Assembly (NCBI RefSeq): GCF_947493595.1
Contig: NZ_CANLRL010000002.1
Span: 372,001 to 436,000 of the forward strand
Source of the DNA: an uncultured Shimia sp.
GTDB lineage: Bacteria; Pseudomonadota; Alphaproteobacteria; Rhodobacterales; Rhodobacteraceae
Direction: 5' to 3'
Length of the DNA: 64,000 nucleotides
The stretch's first letter is position 1. The number at the start of each line of letters is the position of its first letter. Shown here piece after piece: positions 44,288 to 53,740 of the stretch. The notes below the pieces were generated by a model that saw only the letters and a program-made list of their open reading frames with translations, was not told where the DNA came from and searched no databases. The position numbers and the translations under genes are program-made.

Positions 44288-45439
44288 TTAGCCCTTCATG
44301 CTGTCCCAGAAGCCTTTCACGGAACTGAAGAAGCTGCTGCTTTCCGGGTTGTTGTCGGACGACAGTTCTTCGAACTCGCGCAGAAGCTCTTTCTGGCGGC
44401 TTGTCAGGTTCACTGGAGTTTCCACCGCCAGTTCGATCATCATGTCACCGGAGCCACCGCCACGCAGGGCAGGCATGCCTTTGGAGCGCAGGCGCATCTG
44501 ACGGCCGGATTGCGAGCCTGCCGGGATTTTCACACGCGAGCGGCCACCGTCGATGGTGGGCACTTCGATGTCGCCACCCAGCGCGGCGCTGGACATGGAT
44601 ACCGGCACGCGGCAGTAGAGGTTCACACCGTCGCGCTCAAAGATCTTGTGCGGGCTGACCTCGATGAAGATGTAGAGGTCGCCAGAGGGGCCGCCACGCA
44701 TGCCCGCTTCGCCTTCGCCTGCAAGACGAATGCGGGTGCCGGTTTCAACACCTGCAGGAATGTTCACAGACAGGGCGCGGTCTTTTTCGACACGGCCCTG
44801 GCCGCCGCACGACTTACAAGGGTTCTTGATGATCTGCCCCAGACCCGAACAGGTCGGGCAGGTGCGCTCCACCGTGAAGAAACCTTGTTGAGCGCGCACC
44901 TTACCCATGCCGGAGCATGTTGGGCAGGTGGCCGGTTCCGCGCCGCCTTCGGCGCCGGAGCCCGAGCAGCTGTCACAGCCAACGGAGGTGGGCACGTTGA
45001 TGGTCTTTTGCAGGCCGCTAAAAGCCTCTTCGAGTGTCACACGCAGGTTGTAGCGCAGGTCGGCACCACGAGAGGCACGTTGGCGTCCGCCACCGCGTTG
45101 ACCGCCGCCGCCCATGAAGTCGCCAAAAAGGTCGTCAAACACGTCTGAGAAGGCAGAGGAGAAGTCACCACCGGGATGACCGCCGCGTTGACCGCCGCCG
45201 CCGCCCATGCTGCCGTCAAAGGCGGCGTGGCCAAAGCGGTCATAGGCCGCTTTTTTCTCTGCGTCCTTGAGGATTTCGTGGGCCTCATTGGCCTCTTTGA
45301 ACTGTGCTTCGGCGTCCGGATTGTCCTTGTTACGGTCCGGATGTAGTTCTTTGGCTTTCTTGCGATAGCCTTTTTTGATTTCGTCTGCCGAGGCCCCTTT
45401 GCTGACGCCAAGCACCTCGTAGAAGTCACGTTTTGCCAT
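44288..45439 (-). CDS. dnaJ: Chaperone DnaJ (Hsp40)
   Basis: Stimulates DnaK ATPase and delivers clients. It is 383 aa. The J domain ([20 protein letters not shown] ... HPDRNKDN) holds the HPD motif. A glycine-rich linker ([14 protein letters not shown]) follows, then four CxxCxGxG zinc motifs ([32 protein letters not shown]) and the client-binding C-terminal domains. ATG 45439 has AAAGGAG upstream. It is downstream of dnaK, separated by 80 bp that contain a hairpin. Confidence 0.98.
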   Translation of the reverse strand: MAKRDFYEVLGVSKGASADEIKKGYRKKAKELHPDRNKDNPDAEAQFKEANEAHEILKDAEKKAAYDRFGHAAFDGSMGGGGGQRGGHPGGDFSSAFSDVFDDLFGDFMGGGGQRGGGRQRASRGADLRYNLRVTLEEAFSGLQKTINVPTSVGCDSCSGSGAEGGAEPATCPTCSGMGKVRAQQGFFTVERTCPTCSGLGQIIKNPCKSCGGQGRVEKDRALSVNIPAGVETGTRIRLAGEGEAGMRGGPSGDLYIFIEVSPHKIFERDGVNLYCRVPVSMSSAALGGDIEVPTIDGGRSRVKIPAGSQSGRQMRLRSKGMPALRGGGSGDMMIELAVETPVNLTSRQKELLREFEELSSDNNPESSSFFSSVKGFWDSMKG

Positions 45440-45467
45440 GGGGGTACTCCTTTGGCCGGATTGAAAA

Positions 45468-45494
45468 GGGCCGATCCGGAAGTCGGACCGGCCC
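45468..45494 (-). terminator. Attenuator-like hairpin between dnaK and dnaJ
   Basis: GGGCCG-n-TCCG / CGGA-n-CGGCCC stem with a GAAGT loop, followed on the minus strand by TTTT. It lies after dnaK and 29 bp before the dnaJ start, so partial termination or mRNA protection could make DnaJ less abundant than DnaK. Confidence 0.6.
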
Positions 45495-45519
45495 GATTTT
45501 CAGGTCCGTTACGCTGTGA

Positions 45520-47436
45520 TTAGCGCTTGTTGTCGTCCAGGTCTTCGAAGTCAGCGTCAACGATGTCATCGTCGGCCGCAGGACCGGCGTCCATGTCTGG
45601 CGCTTCTTCACCGGCTTCTTCCTGAGCGTTCTTGTAGATCGCTTCACCCAGACGCATCGCCACTTCCATGACGTTCTGAATGCCGGACTTCAGCTTCTCA
45701 GCGGTGACGTCTTCGTTTTCCAGCTCGTCTTTCAGTGCGGCCACGGCCAGCTCGATGGCTTCGACAGTGGATGGGTCCACTTTGTCGCCATGCTCCGCCA
45801 CCTGCTTTTCGGTGTCGTGCACGAGGCTTTCAGCCTGGTTGCGGGCTTCGATCATCTCGCGACGCTCTTTGTCCGCCTCGGCGTTGTCTTCCGCATCCTG
45901 AACCATCTTTTCGATGTCCGCGTCAGACAGGCCACCAGATGCCTGGATGGTGATCTTCTGCTCTTTGCCGGTGCCTTTGTCAGCTGCGCCCACGGACACG
46001 ATGCCGTTGGCGTCGATGTCAAAGGTCACTTCGATCTGAGGCATGCCGCGTGGGGCAGGCGGGATGTCTTCGAGGTTGAACTGGCCGAGGATCTTGTTGT
46101 CCGCAGCCATTTCGCGCTCACCCTGGAACACGCGGATGGTCACGGCGTTCTGGTTGTCTTCGGCGGTGGAGAACACCTGAGACTTTTTGGTTGGGATCGT
46201 GGTGTTGCGGTCGATCAGACGGGTGAATACGCCGCCGAGGGTTTCGATACCCAGGGACAGTGGGGTCACGTCCAGCAGAACCACGTCTTTCACGTCACCC
46301 TGCAGAACACCGGCCTGAATGGCGGCGCCCATGGCAACCACTTCGTCAGGGTTCACACCTTTGTGTGGCTCCTTGCCGAAGAATTTGGTCACTTCCGAGA
46401 TGACTTTTGGCATGCGGGTCATACCACCCACGAGCACAACTTCGTCGATCTCGTTGGCAGACAGACCGGCGTCTTTCAGAGCGGCCTGACAAGGCTTCAG
46501 AGAGGCTTTGATCAGGTCGTTCACCAGGCTTTCCAGCTTTGCACGGGTCAGTTTGATGACCATGTGCAGCGGGGTGCCTGTGGCTGGGTCCATGGAGATA
46601 AACGGCTGGTTGATCTCGGTCTGGGAAGAGGAGGACAGCTCGATCTTGGCTTTCTCTGCGGCCTCTTTCAGACGCTGCAGAGCCATCTTGTCTTTGGTCA
46701 GATCGACGTTGTGCTCTTTTTTGAACTGCTCTGCGAGGTAGTTCACGATGCGCATGTCGAAGTCTTCACCACCGAGGAAGGTGTCACCGTTGGTGGACTT
46801 CACTTCAAACAGGCCGTCGTCGATTTCCAGGATGGTTACGTCGAAGGTACCGCCGCCGAGGTCATAAACCGCGATGGTTTGGGTGTCTTCTTTGTCCAGA
46901 CCATAGGCCAGTGCGGCTGCGGTTGGCTCGTTGATGATACGCAGCACTTCGAGGCCAGCGATTTTACCGGCGTCTTTGGTCGCCTGGCGCTGCGCGTCGT
47001 TGAAGTAGGCTGGTACGGTGATGACCGCCTGGGTCACGTCTTCGCCGAGGTAGGACTCTGCGGTTTCTTTCATCTTACCAAGAATGAAAGCGGACAGTTG
47101 CGATGGGGAGTATTTCTCACCCTTGGCTTCGACCCATGCGTCGCCGTTGCCGCCGTTGACCACGGAGAACGGCATGTTCTTCAGATCTTTGGCCAGGGCA
47201 GCGTCGTCGCGACGACGGCCGATCAGGCGTTTCACACCAAAAACGGTGTTTTCCGGGTTGGTGACAGCCTGGCGCTTGGCCGGCTGGCCGACGAGACGTT
47301 CGTCGTCGGTGAAAGCGACGATGGACGGCGTGGTGCGCGCGCCTTCGGCGTTTTCAATCACTTTTGGCTGGGAACCATCCATGATGGCTACGCAGGAGTT
47401 TGTTGTACCGAGATCGATACCAATAACTTTGCTCAT
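45520..47436 (-). CDS. dnaK: Chaperone DnaK (Hsp70)
   Basis: ATP-driven protein-folding chaperone. It is 638 aa. Nucleotide-binding signatures are [35 protein letters not shown] and [17 protein letters not shown]; the substrate domain starts near [16 protein letters not shown]. The C-terminal lid ends in an acidic tail ([17 protein letters not shown]). A sigma-32 promoter lies upstream at 47544-47572. The 550-residue open frame opposite this gene is a codon-bias shadow. Confidence 0.99.
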   Translation of the reverse strand: MSKVIGIDLGTTNSCVAIMDGSQPKVIENAEGARTTPSIVAFTDDERLVGQPAKRQAVTNPENTVFGVKRLIGRRRDDAALAKDLKNMPFSVVNGGNGDAWVEAKGEKYSPSQLSAFILGKMKETAESYLGEDVTQAVITVPAYFNDAQRQATKDAGKIAGLEVLRIINEPTAAALAYGLDKEDTQTIAVYDLGGGTFDVTILEIDDGLFEVKSTNGDTFLGGEDFDMRIVNYLAEQFKKEHNVDLTKDKMALQRLKEAAEKAKIELSSSSQTEINQPFISMDPATGTPLHMVIKLTRAKLESLVNDLIKASLKPCQAALKDAGLSANEIDEVVLVGGMTRMPKVISEVTKFFGKEPHKGVNPDEVVAMGAAIQAGVLQGDVKDVVLLDVTPLSLGIETLGGVFTRLIDRNTTIPTKKSQVFSTAEDNQNAVTIRVFQGEREMAADNKILGQFNLEDIPPAPRGMPQIEVTFDIDANGIVSVGAADKGTGKEQKITIQASGGLSDADIEKMVQDAEDNAEADKERREMIEARNQAESLVHDTEKQVAEHGDKVDPSTVEAIELAVAALKDELENEDVTAEKLKSGIQNVMEVAMRLGEAIYKNAQEEAGEEAPDMDAGPAADDDIVDADFEDLDDNKR

Positions 47437-47543
47437 ATTTGATCCCTTTCACGTAAGGCGATTTTCGAGGTCGGACCCGTTGTGGCATCCAAGCCTCGAT
47501 CCAGTTGCATTCCGACGGTGTGCCGGTATGCGCTTCGGAGCGT

Positions 47544-47572
47544 ATATAGGGAGCATGAATTTGTGCTGCAAG
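47544..47572 (-). promoter_or_regulatory. Heat-shock (RpoH, sigma-32) promoter of dnaK
   Basis: On the minus strand CTTG (47569-47572), an 18-bp spacer and CCTATAT (47544-47550) match the alphaproteobacterial RpoH consensus (CTTG, about 17-18 bp, CCTATAT). It lies 108 bp upstream of the dnaK start, leaving a 5' leader of about 100 nt. Confidence 0.85.
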
Positions 47573-47642
47573 CGTCTCGATTGGGGGATTGTGGCGGATT
47601 CGCTACAAATTATGCTGCATTTTAGATATGAGGCGGTGAAAA

Positions 47643-48257
47643 GTGACCGAACCCTTAAAAATTGCCGGTTTTGAGATCTTCAAAGCGCAGTTGAATGTCA
47701 AAGAGCAGGCGGCGATGGTCGCGGATCTGAGGGCTGTGGTGCGGACCGCCCCTATGCGTCACCCGGTGACTCGCAGCGGCAAGCAGATGAGTGTGAAGAT
47801 GACCAGCGCGGGGCGGTTGGGGTGGATCAGCGACAGGCGTGGGTATCGCTATGAGGCGCAACATCCAGACGGTATGGATTGGCCTGCAATCCCTGAGAGC
47901 TTGCTCCGCCTGTGGCAAAACATAACCAATTTGGAGCGTCAGCCGGATTGTTGTCTGATCAATTTCTACGGCGAGGGTGCGCGGATGGGGTTGCATCAGG
48001 ACAATGACGAGGGGGACTTTTCGTTTCCGGTGCTGTCGGTGAGCCTCGGGGATGAAGGTTTGTTTCGCATGGGAGGCACAGAGCGGGGCGGTAAGACGCA
48101 GTCGGTCTGGCTCAGCTCGGGAGATGTGGTGGTGATGGGCGGGGCGGCACGGCTGGCCTATCACGGGGTGGACCGCATCCGATTTGGCAGTTCATCACTT
48201 TTGCCGGATGGCGGACGGATCAACATCACACTGCGCGTGGTTTCAGAGGCGGTGTGA
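47643..48257 (+). CDS. alkB: AlkB-type Fe(II)/2-oxoglutarate DNA dealkylase
   Basis: Oxidatively removes methyl groups from 1-methyladenine and 3-methylcytosine in DNA. It is 204 aa. The iron ligands are H and D in GLHQDNDEG and the distal H in LAYHGVDRI; the 2-oxoglutarate arginines lie in GRINITLRVV. DCCLINFYGEGARMG is the family lead-in. GTG start (47643) after AGGCGG. Divergent from dnaK; no ada gene is adjacent. Confidence 0.92.
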   Translation: MTEPLKIAGFEIFKAQLNVKEQAAMVADLRAVVRTAPMRHPVTRSGKQMSVKMTSAGRLGWISDRRGYRYEAQHPDGMDWPAIPESLLRLWQNITNLERQPDCCLINFYGEGARMGLHQDNDEGDFSFPVLSVSLGDEGLFRMGGTERGGKTQSVWLSSGDVVVMGGAARLAYHGVDRIRFGSSSLLPDGGRINITLRVVSEAV

Positions 48258-48280
48258 AGGGGGAGGCGTTGGGCGCCTTA

Positions 48281-48877
48281 TTAGTGCATGGTGATGGAGC
48301 AGCAGCCAGAATAAAAGGTTTGGCTTTGATCGTGGCGCAGGAACAGGCCGACACGCAATGCAAACGACCGATCGGACATGCCGTCGCTGCACTCTGATCG
48401 TGTCACTTGTGCTGAAGACTCGCCAAAACCGATGGCGTAGTGGCCTGGTGTTCCATTGGCCTGCACAAACAATCCAGCGCCGGGAAAATCTGTAGAGGTT
48501 TCTGGCGTCTTGATTGTCACCCCTTGACCTTGGGTGATGTCGGCGCGCCAAAATGGCTCCGTGCCATAACAGGTCAAAGCATGGGCCAAAGCAAAATCGG
48601 GGTTGTCTTCGTGGCGTGTCATATAGCGCATGGAAACCCAGCCAGGCACTTCGCCCAAGTTGATGCGGCCCCAAGTCTTGGCAGCGTTTATGGCAGTGAC
48701 TTCGATGGCTTTGTCATTCGGAAGCAACTCCCCCAGCTTTTCGGCACTACCAGTGGGGGCGGCACGCACGTTGAGAACATCGTCAGCAGCAACCCCCGCA
48801 ACATCGTAGAGAGCCGGCAGGGGTTCGGCCAAAACGGACATTGGCCACAACAGGGCAACGATGAACAGACGGATCAT
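48281..48877 (-). CDS. Exported SH3-domain protein
   Basis: A 198-aa protein with a signal peptide (MIRLFIVALLWPMSVLA/EP). The middle is a bacterial SH3 domain (LYDVAGVAADDVLNVRAAPT ... GRINLGEVPGWVSMRYM), and the C-terminal half (YGTEPFWRADIT ... GMSDRSFALRVGLFL) resembles COG3650-type heme/lipocalin-like extracellular domains. It probably binds peptides or cell-wall material in the periplasm. Its ATG overlaps the stop of the upstream ABC-2 permease (ATGA), a coupling that is hard to explain by function. Confidence 0.8.
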   Translation of the reverse strand: MIRLFIVALLWPMSVLAEPLPALYDVAGVAADDVLNVRAAPTGSAEKLGELLPNDKAIEVTAINAAKTWGRINLGEVPGWVSMRYMTRHEDNPDFALAHALTCYGTEPFWRADITQGQGVTIKTPETSTDFPGAGLFVQANGTPGHYAIGFGESSAQVTRSECSDGMSDRSFALRVGLFLRHDQSQTFYSGCCSITMH

Positions 48878-49695
48878 CGGCGGGCACTCCAAGACAGGGA
48901 CGCGTGTTTGCGTGTGTAGAATTCGCCCATCAGACCCACCATCAACAGCACCACGCCAACAATGATCGGATACTCGATGGAAGAGTTGCGTGGGAAATAG
49001 TTGATGAACGCAAAGCCTCGGGCTTGGTCGATGCAGTGGAACAGCGGATTCCAGTCAAACATCGCCAGCATGAAAGGCGGCAGGGTGTTTGCGACAAACA
49101 TTTTGCCTGAGGCAATCATATTGGCGCGAGCGTAGATGGTGTTGGCAATGCCCACAAAAGTCGGAAACCAGGGTTTTAGTGCAAGAAATACGGTACCAAT
49201 GGCCAGACCGGTGAACCAAGCCACCAGCAACATGCCAAAGGTCGGAACAGGTTGGTCGATATCAAATGGCGTGAAGGCCACGTGATAGACAAACAGGATC
49301 GCGGCCAAAGACAGAACCTGAATATAGAGTGTGCCAAGCGCGGCAGACAGAATGGCAATGATGGTATTCATTGGCGCGTGTTTCATCATCGGCGAGGATG
49401 GGCCTTCGGAGTTGACCACAGACCCCATGGTTTTGGTGTGGGTCATAAACAGGAAGACGCCGGACATGATGTAGATGAGGAAGTCTCCGCGCAGGGCGGC
49501 ACCGCGCAGGCCAAGCACGGAGAACATGACAAAAAACGCCATCACAAAAATCACGGTTTGCAGCATGTTCATGACAATCGACATCAGCGCGTTGCCATGG
49601 CTTTTGCGCACACTGCGGACAATGGCGTGGTAAATCAGTTCGGCGATGTTGAGCGCCGACGCGAAGGTCGTTTTGGGTGCGGATTGCTGAAACAT
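48874..49695 (-). CDS. ABC-2 type transporter permease (polysaccharide export-like)
   Basis: A 273-aa inner-membrane protein with six hydrophobic segments (for example SIVMNMLQTVIFVMAFFVMF and YPIIVGVVLLMVGLMGEFYT). It resembles KpsM/Wzm permeases that export capsule or O-antigen chains. The start ATG 49695 is chosen; the longer upstream frame is not hydrophobic. No ATPase (KpsT/Wzt) gene is next to it, so it must find its partner elsewhere. It is divergent from the cysQ-kdsB operon, in keeping with a polysaccharide role. Confidence 0.85.
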   Translation of the reverse strand: MFQQSAPKTTFASALNIAELIYHAIVRSVRKSHGNALMSIVMNMLQTVIFVMAFFVMFSVLGLRGAALRGDFLIYIMSGVFLFMTHTKTMGSVVNSEGPSSPMMKHAPMNTIIAILSAALGTLYIQVLSLAAILFVYHVAFTPFDIDQPVPTFGMLLVAWFTGLAIGTVFLALKPWFPTFVGIANTIYARANMIASGKMFVANTLPPFMLAMFDWNPLFHCIDQARGFAFINYFPRNSSIEYPIIVGVVLLMVGLMGEFYTRKHASLSWSARR

Positions 49696-49813
49696 TGCCT
49701 GTGCCGGTTGCGGAGGGCCCTTAGGATGACAGGGAAATCTTGCCGTTCTGTTACGCAAAGAGCATAAGGGGCGCGACGAAAATAAACAACAAATGCCTTT
49801 TAGGAGCAGATCA

Positions 49814-50611
49814 TTGAATTACGACACTTTGATTCCGGTTATTCGTAAACTGGCCATTGAGGCCGGTGCCGAAATTATGAAGATTTATCAGGCGGATGAC
49901 TTTGACGTGAAAGTCAAGAGCGACGACAGCCCGGTGACGGCGGCGGATGAGGCGGCAGATGCGCTGATTTCGGCTGGTTTGCGGGCTGCTTTTCCGGACG
50001 TGATGTTGGTGACGGAAGAGCAGGCGGAGAGCCACACAGCGAAAGGCGAAACATTTCTGATCGTTGATCCGCTGGATGGCACCAAGGAGTTCATCCACCG
50101 TCGCGGTGATTTCACCGTGAATATCGCCTACGTGGAAAACGGCGTGCCGCAGCGCGGCGTGGTCTATGCACCAGCGCGGGAGCGGATGTTCTTCACGCAA
50201 GCCGATGGTCAGGCGGTGGAAGAGACCGGGGCATTTGATCCGGACACTGTGGGCGATGTGAAAGCCATCAATGTGGCAGACAGCGACAACAGTGCGCTTT
50301 ACGTAGTGGCGTCCAAGTCGCACCGCGATCAGGCAACCGATGATTACATCAACAAATACAACGTCAAAGACCTGAAGAGCGCGGGCTCTTCGCTGAAGTT
50401 CTGCCTGGTGGCCACTGGCGAGGCGGATGTCTATCCGCGTGTGGGTCGAACCATGGAGTGGGACACGGCAGCGGGCCACGCGGTGCTGTTGGGCGCTGGT
50501 GGGGACGTTGTGCGCTTTGATGACCACACGCCGCTAAAGTACGGCAAAGAGGATTTTGCCAACCCGTTCTTCATTGCCTACGCCCCAAAAGTGGAGCTGA
50601 AAGAAGCCTGA
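49814..50611 (+). CDS. cysQ: 3'(2'),5'-bisphosphate nucleotidase (CysQ-like)
   Basis: A 265-aa inositol-monophosphatase-fold enzyme that hydrolyses PAP to AMP. It has metal-binding motif EEQAESH ... VDPLDGTKEFIHRRG and the C-terminal MEWDTAAGHAVL. TTG 49814 is used, with AGGAG 7 bp upstream; earlier in-frame starts overlap this site. PAP is the by-product of PAPS-dependent sulfotransfer, so its place in a polysaccharide locus that ends with a sulfotransferase is suggestive. Its stop overlaps kdsB (TGATG). Confidence 0.92.
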   Translation: MNYDTLIPVIRKLAIEAGAEIMKIYQADDFDVKVKSDDSPVTAADEAADALISAGLRAAFPDVMLVTEEQAESHTAKGETFLIVDPLDGTKEFIHRRGDFTVNIAYVENGVPQRGVVYAPARERMFFTQADGQAVEETGAFDPDTVGDVKAINVADSDNSALYVVASKSHRDQATDDYINKYNVKDLKSAGSSLKFCLVATGEADVYPRVGRTMEWDTAAGHAVLLGAGGDVVRFDDHTPLKYGKEDFANPFFIAYAPKVELKEA

Positions 50612-51411
50612 TGTCTGTCTTGATCGTCATTCCGGCGCGATATGCGTCCACACGTTATCCCGGCAAGCCGCTGGCGGAACTCAAAGGCGCAACGGGAGAG
50701 GCCAAAAGCCTGATCCGGCGCAGCTGGGAAGCGGCCATTTCGGTGAAAGGCGTGGATCGTGTGGTTGTGGCGACGGATGACGATCGCATCAAGGCAGCAA
50801 GCGAAGCCTTTGGCGCAGAGGTGGTGATGACTTCGCCCACCTGCGCCAATGGCACCGAACGCTGTGCCGAGGCGTTTGACGTTTTGGGCGGCGGCTATGA
50901 GATTGTGGTGAACCTGCAAGGCGATGCGCCGCTGACACCGGCCTGGTTTGTCGAAGATCTGGTCGACGGTCTGCGCGGCGATCCGGTGGCGGAGGTGGCG
51001 ACGCCGGTGTTGCGCTGTGACGGGCGGGCGCTTAACGGGTTTTTGGAAGATCGTAAGGCCGGGCGCGTTGGCGGCACCACAGCGGTGTTTTCCAAAGATC
51101 GCCACGCGCTCTATTTCTCCAAGGAAGTGGTGCCGTTTACCGATGCCACCTTTGCAGATGAGGACGAAACGCCGGTGTTCCACCACGTTGGGGTTTATGC
51201 CTACCGGCCATCGGCGCTGGGTGCGTATCCGCGTTGGGATGCCGGGCCGCTGGAGCAGCTGGAAGGGTTGGAGCAGTTGCGGTTCATGGAACAAGGGCGG
51301 CAGGTGCTCTGCGTCGAGGTAGAGGCACGAGGGCGGCAGTTCTGGGAGCTGAACAACCCTGAAGACGTGCCCCGTATCGAAGCGATGATGGCGCAGATGG
51401 GCACCGCATGA
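50611..51411 (+). CDS. kdsB: 3-deoxy-manno-octulosonate cytidylyltransferase
   Basis: Makes CMP-Kdo, the donor for lipid A-core or capsule Kdo. It is 266 aa. The N-terminal VLIVIPARYASTRYPGKPLA is the nucleotide-binding signature of the CMP-sugar synthetases; VVVATDDDRIKAASEAFGAE and VNLQGDAPLTP follow. A gene for lipid A synthesis may be its normal partner, but here it sits with capsule-type genes (as KpsU does). TGATG overlap with cysQ and ATGA overlap with the next gene. Confidence 0.93.
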   Translation: MSVLIVIPARYASTRYPGKPLAELKGATGEAKSLIRRSWEAAISVKGVDRVVVATDDDRIKAASEAFGAEVVMTSPTCANGTERCAEAFDVLGGGYEIVVNLQGDAPLTPAWFVEDLVDGLRGDPVAEVATPVLRCDGRALNGFLEDRKAGRVGGTTAVFSKDRHALYFSKEVVPFTDATFADEDETPVFHHVGVYAYRPSALGAYPRWDAGPLEQLEGLEQLRFMEQGRQVLCVEVEARGRQFWELNNPEDVPRIEAMMAQMGTA

Positions 51412-52709
51412 TGCCGTCCGCCGGACAACCTACCATCAGTGTGGTGGTGGTGAGCCGGCGGCGCCCGGAGGCGCTGAAGCGTGCTTTGGTGGGCATTTCA
51501 CAGCTGCGCTACCCGGCATTTGAAGTTGTGGTGGTGGCGGATGCGGCGGGATTGGCGGCGGCCAAGGATTTGCCATTTGGCGATCAGCTCAAAACGGTGG
51601 AATACGAGACGCCCAATATCTCGGCGGCGCGCAACCGTGGCATTGCCCATGCCGCGGGCGAAGTTGTGGCGTTTATCGATGATGATGCGGTACCGGAAAC
51701 CGGTTGGCTGCACCATTTGGCGGCGCCGTTTGCCAAGCCTGAGGTGGCGGCCGCAGGGGGCTTCGTGCGGGGGCGCAACGGGATCAGTTTTCAATGGCAG
51801 GCGCAGAGCGTGGATGGCACGGGCGCGGGCTTGCCGCTTGAGGTCACAGGTGATGATCCGGTGGTACTGACCCCCAATGCGGAGCGGGCGATCAAGACCG
51901 AAGGCACCAATATGGCGTTTCGGCGTGAGGTGTTGGCAGAACTGGGCGGATTTGATCCGGCGTTTCATTACTATCTGGATGAAACCGATCTGAATCTACG
52001 GCTGGCGGCGGCGGGGTATAAGACCGCGATTGTGCCGCGTGCCGAGGTGCATCACGGTTTTGCGGAGAACCGTCAGCGCACAGCGGCGCGGGTGCCGCGG
52101 GATCTGAGCGAGATTGGCGCGAGCAAGGCGATGTTCCTGCGCAAGCACTGTCCGGAAGGCCAGCGGGATACGGTGTGGACGTCATTCTGTCAGGGGCAGC
52201 GGCGGCGATTGTTGCGCCATATGGTGGCGGGTCACATCATGCCGGGCGATGTGCGGCGATTGATGCGCGGCCTGCATCAAGGCTACGCGGACGGGCAGAC
52301 GCGAGCGCTGGGCCAGACACCGGAACTGACGCGGGCGGCGGATGGCTTTGCGCCGTTGGAGATAAAGACCGGCACGCAGGTGGTGATTTTTGGCCGTTAT
52401 TGGCGGCGCAAGGCAATTTTGCGCGAGGCCAAGCAGGCGGCTCAGGACGGGAAATCCCCTTCAGTGTTCATCTTTTCACGTACGGGCGTGTTCCATTCGG
52501 TGCGGTTTGATCCAGCCGGGTTTTGGCTGCAACGCGGTGGGCTGTTTGGTCGGTCCGAGCGGCGACAGTCATTGTTCCGCATTGGCGGGTACGGCGCGCG
52601 CCTGAGGCAAGAATTTCAACGGGTTGCAGCCCAGCGGCTTTTGTCGGAGACACTGCTTCCCAAACGATTGCAATCAAAACAACAGGCTCAGAAACGGAGC
52701 AGATCATGA
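51408..52709 (+). CDS. Family 2 glycosyltransferase with C-terminal extension
   Basis: A 433-aa enzyme. The GT-A domain starts [20 protein letters not shown]; the metal DxD is in [40 protein letters not shown] and [20 protein letters not shown] are acceptor-side motifs. About 120 C-terminal residues rich in arginine are unlike common family members. Donor and acceptor sugars are not predictable. ATGA overlaps on both sides place it in one operon kdsB-GT2-epimerase. Confidence 0.9.
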   Translation: MMPSAGQPTISVVVVSRRRPEALKRALVGISQLRYPAFEVVVVADAAGLAAAKDLPFGDQLKTVEYETPNISAARNRGIAHAAGEVVAFIDDDAVPETGWLHHLAAPFAKPEVAAAGGFVRGRNGISFQWQAQSVDGTGAGLPLEVTGDDPVVLTPNAERAIKTEGTNMAFRREVLAELGGFDPAFHYYLDETDLNLRLAAAGYKTAIVPRAEVHHGFAENRQRTAARVPRDLSEIGASKAMFLRKHCPEGQRDTVWTSFCQGQRRRLLRHMVAGHIMPGDVRRLMRGLHQGYADGQTRALGQTPELTRAADGFAPLEIKTGTQVVIFGRYWRRKAILREAKQAAQDGKSPSVFIFSRTGVFHSVRFDPAGFWLQRGGLFGRSERRQSLFRIGGYGARLRQEFQRVAAQRLLSETLLPKRLQSKQQAQKRSRS

Positions 52710-53734
52710 CGCAGGATCAACAACGTACCGCGCTGGTGACAGGCACCGCCGGGTTCATTGGCTTTCACACCGCGGAGCGGTTGTTGCAGGAGGGCTGGAA
52801 GGTTGTCGGGTTGGACGCGATGACCGACTATTACGATGTGACCTTAAAGGAGCGGCGTCATGCGATCCTGAAGCAGAGCGGACAGTTCACCGCTGTGGAA
52901 GATCGGCTGGAAGGTGACGGCGTGTTGATGGGGTTGTTTGCGGCGCACAAGCCGGATGTGGTGATCCACCTCGCAGCGCAGGCCGGGGTGCGCTACTCGA
53001 TTGATGCGCCGCGCTCCTACGTGGAGGCCAATCTTGTAGGCACGTTTGAGTTGCTGGAGGCCGCGCGGGCCTATCCGCCGCAGCATATGTTGTTGGCGTC
53101 CACCAGTTCGGCTTACGGCGCGAACACCGAGATGCCTTATGCAGAGACCCATAAGACAGACAATCAGATGTCGTTTTATGCAGCCACAAAGAAAGCCAAT
53201 GAGGTCATGGCGCATTCCTATGCGCATCTCTATCACCTGCCGACGACGATGTTCCGGTTCTTCACGGTTTATGGCCCTTGGGGGCGGCCGGATATGGCGC
53301 TGTTCAAATTCACCAAGGCGATTTTGGAAGGCAGCGCGATCGACATTTATAACCACGGTGATATGAGCCGGGACTTCACCTACATCGATGATCTGGTGAC
53401 CGGGATTGTGAACCTGATTGAGGCTGTGCCAGAGGCGGCGGAGGCACGCGACGTGGCGCGCACAGGTGATAGCCTAAGCCCGGTGGCACCATGGCGGGTG
53501 GTCAATATTGGCAATGGTCAGCCGGTTCAGTTGATGAAGTATGTGGCGGCCATTGAGGCCGCACTTGGCCAAGAGGCAAAGAAAAACTTCATGGACATGC
53601 AGCCGGGTGATGTTCCGGCAACCTGGGCGGATGCAAGTTTGCTGGAGCAGTTGACGGGCACCATTCCGCAAACGCCCGTGGAAGAGGGCGTTGCGAAATT
53701 TGTGGCGTGGTATCGCGAGTATTACAGCGTTTAA
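52706..53734 (+). CDS. UDP-glucuronate 4-epimerase-like NAD-dependent epimerase
   Basis: A 342-aa short-chain dehydrogenase. [20 protein letters not shown] is the NAD-binding loop; the catalytic Y-x3-K is in [20 protein letters not shown], and [15 protein letters not shown] supplies the catalytic serine/threonine. The [17 protein letters not shown] segment is characteristic of UDP-glucuronate 4-epimerases of capsule clusters (which give UDP-galacturonate). Its ATG overlaps the glycosyltransferase stop. Its stop is 6 bp from the convergent dehydratase gene. Confidence 0.9.
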   Translation: MTQDQQRTALVTGTAGFIGFHTAERLLQEGWKVVGLDAMTDYYDVTLKERRHAILKQSGQFTAVEDRLEGDGVLMGLFAAHKPDVVIHLAAQAGVRYSIDAPRSYVEANLVGTFELLEAARAYPPQHMLLASTSSAYGANTEMPYAETHKTDNQMSFYAATKKANEVMAHSYAHLYHLPTTMFRFFTVYGPWGRPDMALFKFTKAILEGSAIDIYNHGDMSRDFTYIDDLVTGIVNLIEAVPEAAEARDVARTGDSLSPVAPWRVVNIGNGQPVQLMKYVAAIEAALGQEAKKNFMDMQPGDVPATWADASLLEQLTGTIPQTPVEEGVAKFVAWYREYYSV

Positions 53735-53740
53735 AGGCGC

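Noticed and set aside
45790-47442. 550-codon open frame on the plus strand opposite dnaK
   Set aside because: It is a mirror of the strongly biased dnaK codons, has low-complexity His/Phe/Val-rich content, no ribosome site and no recognisable family.
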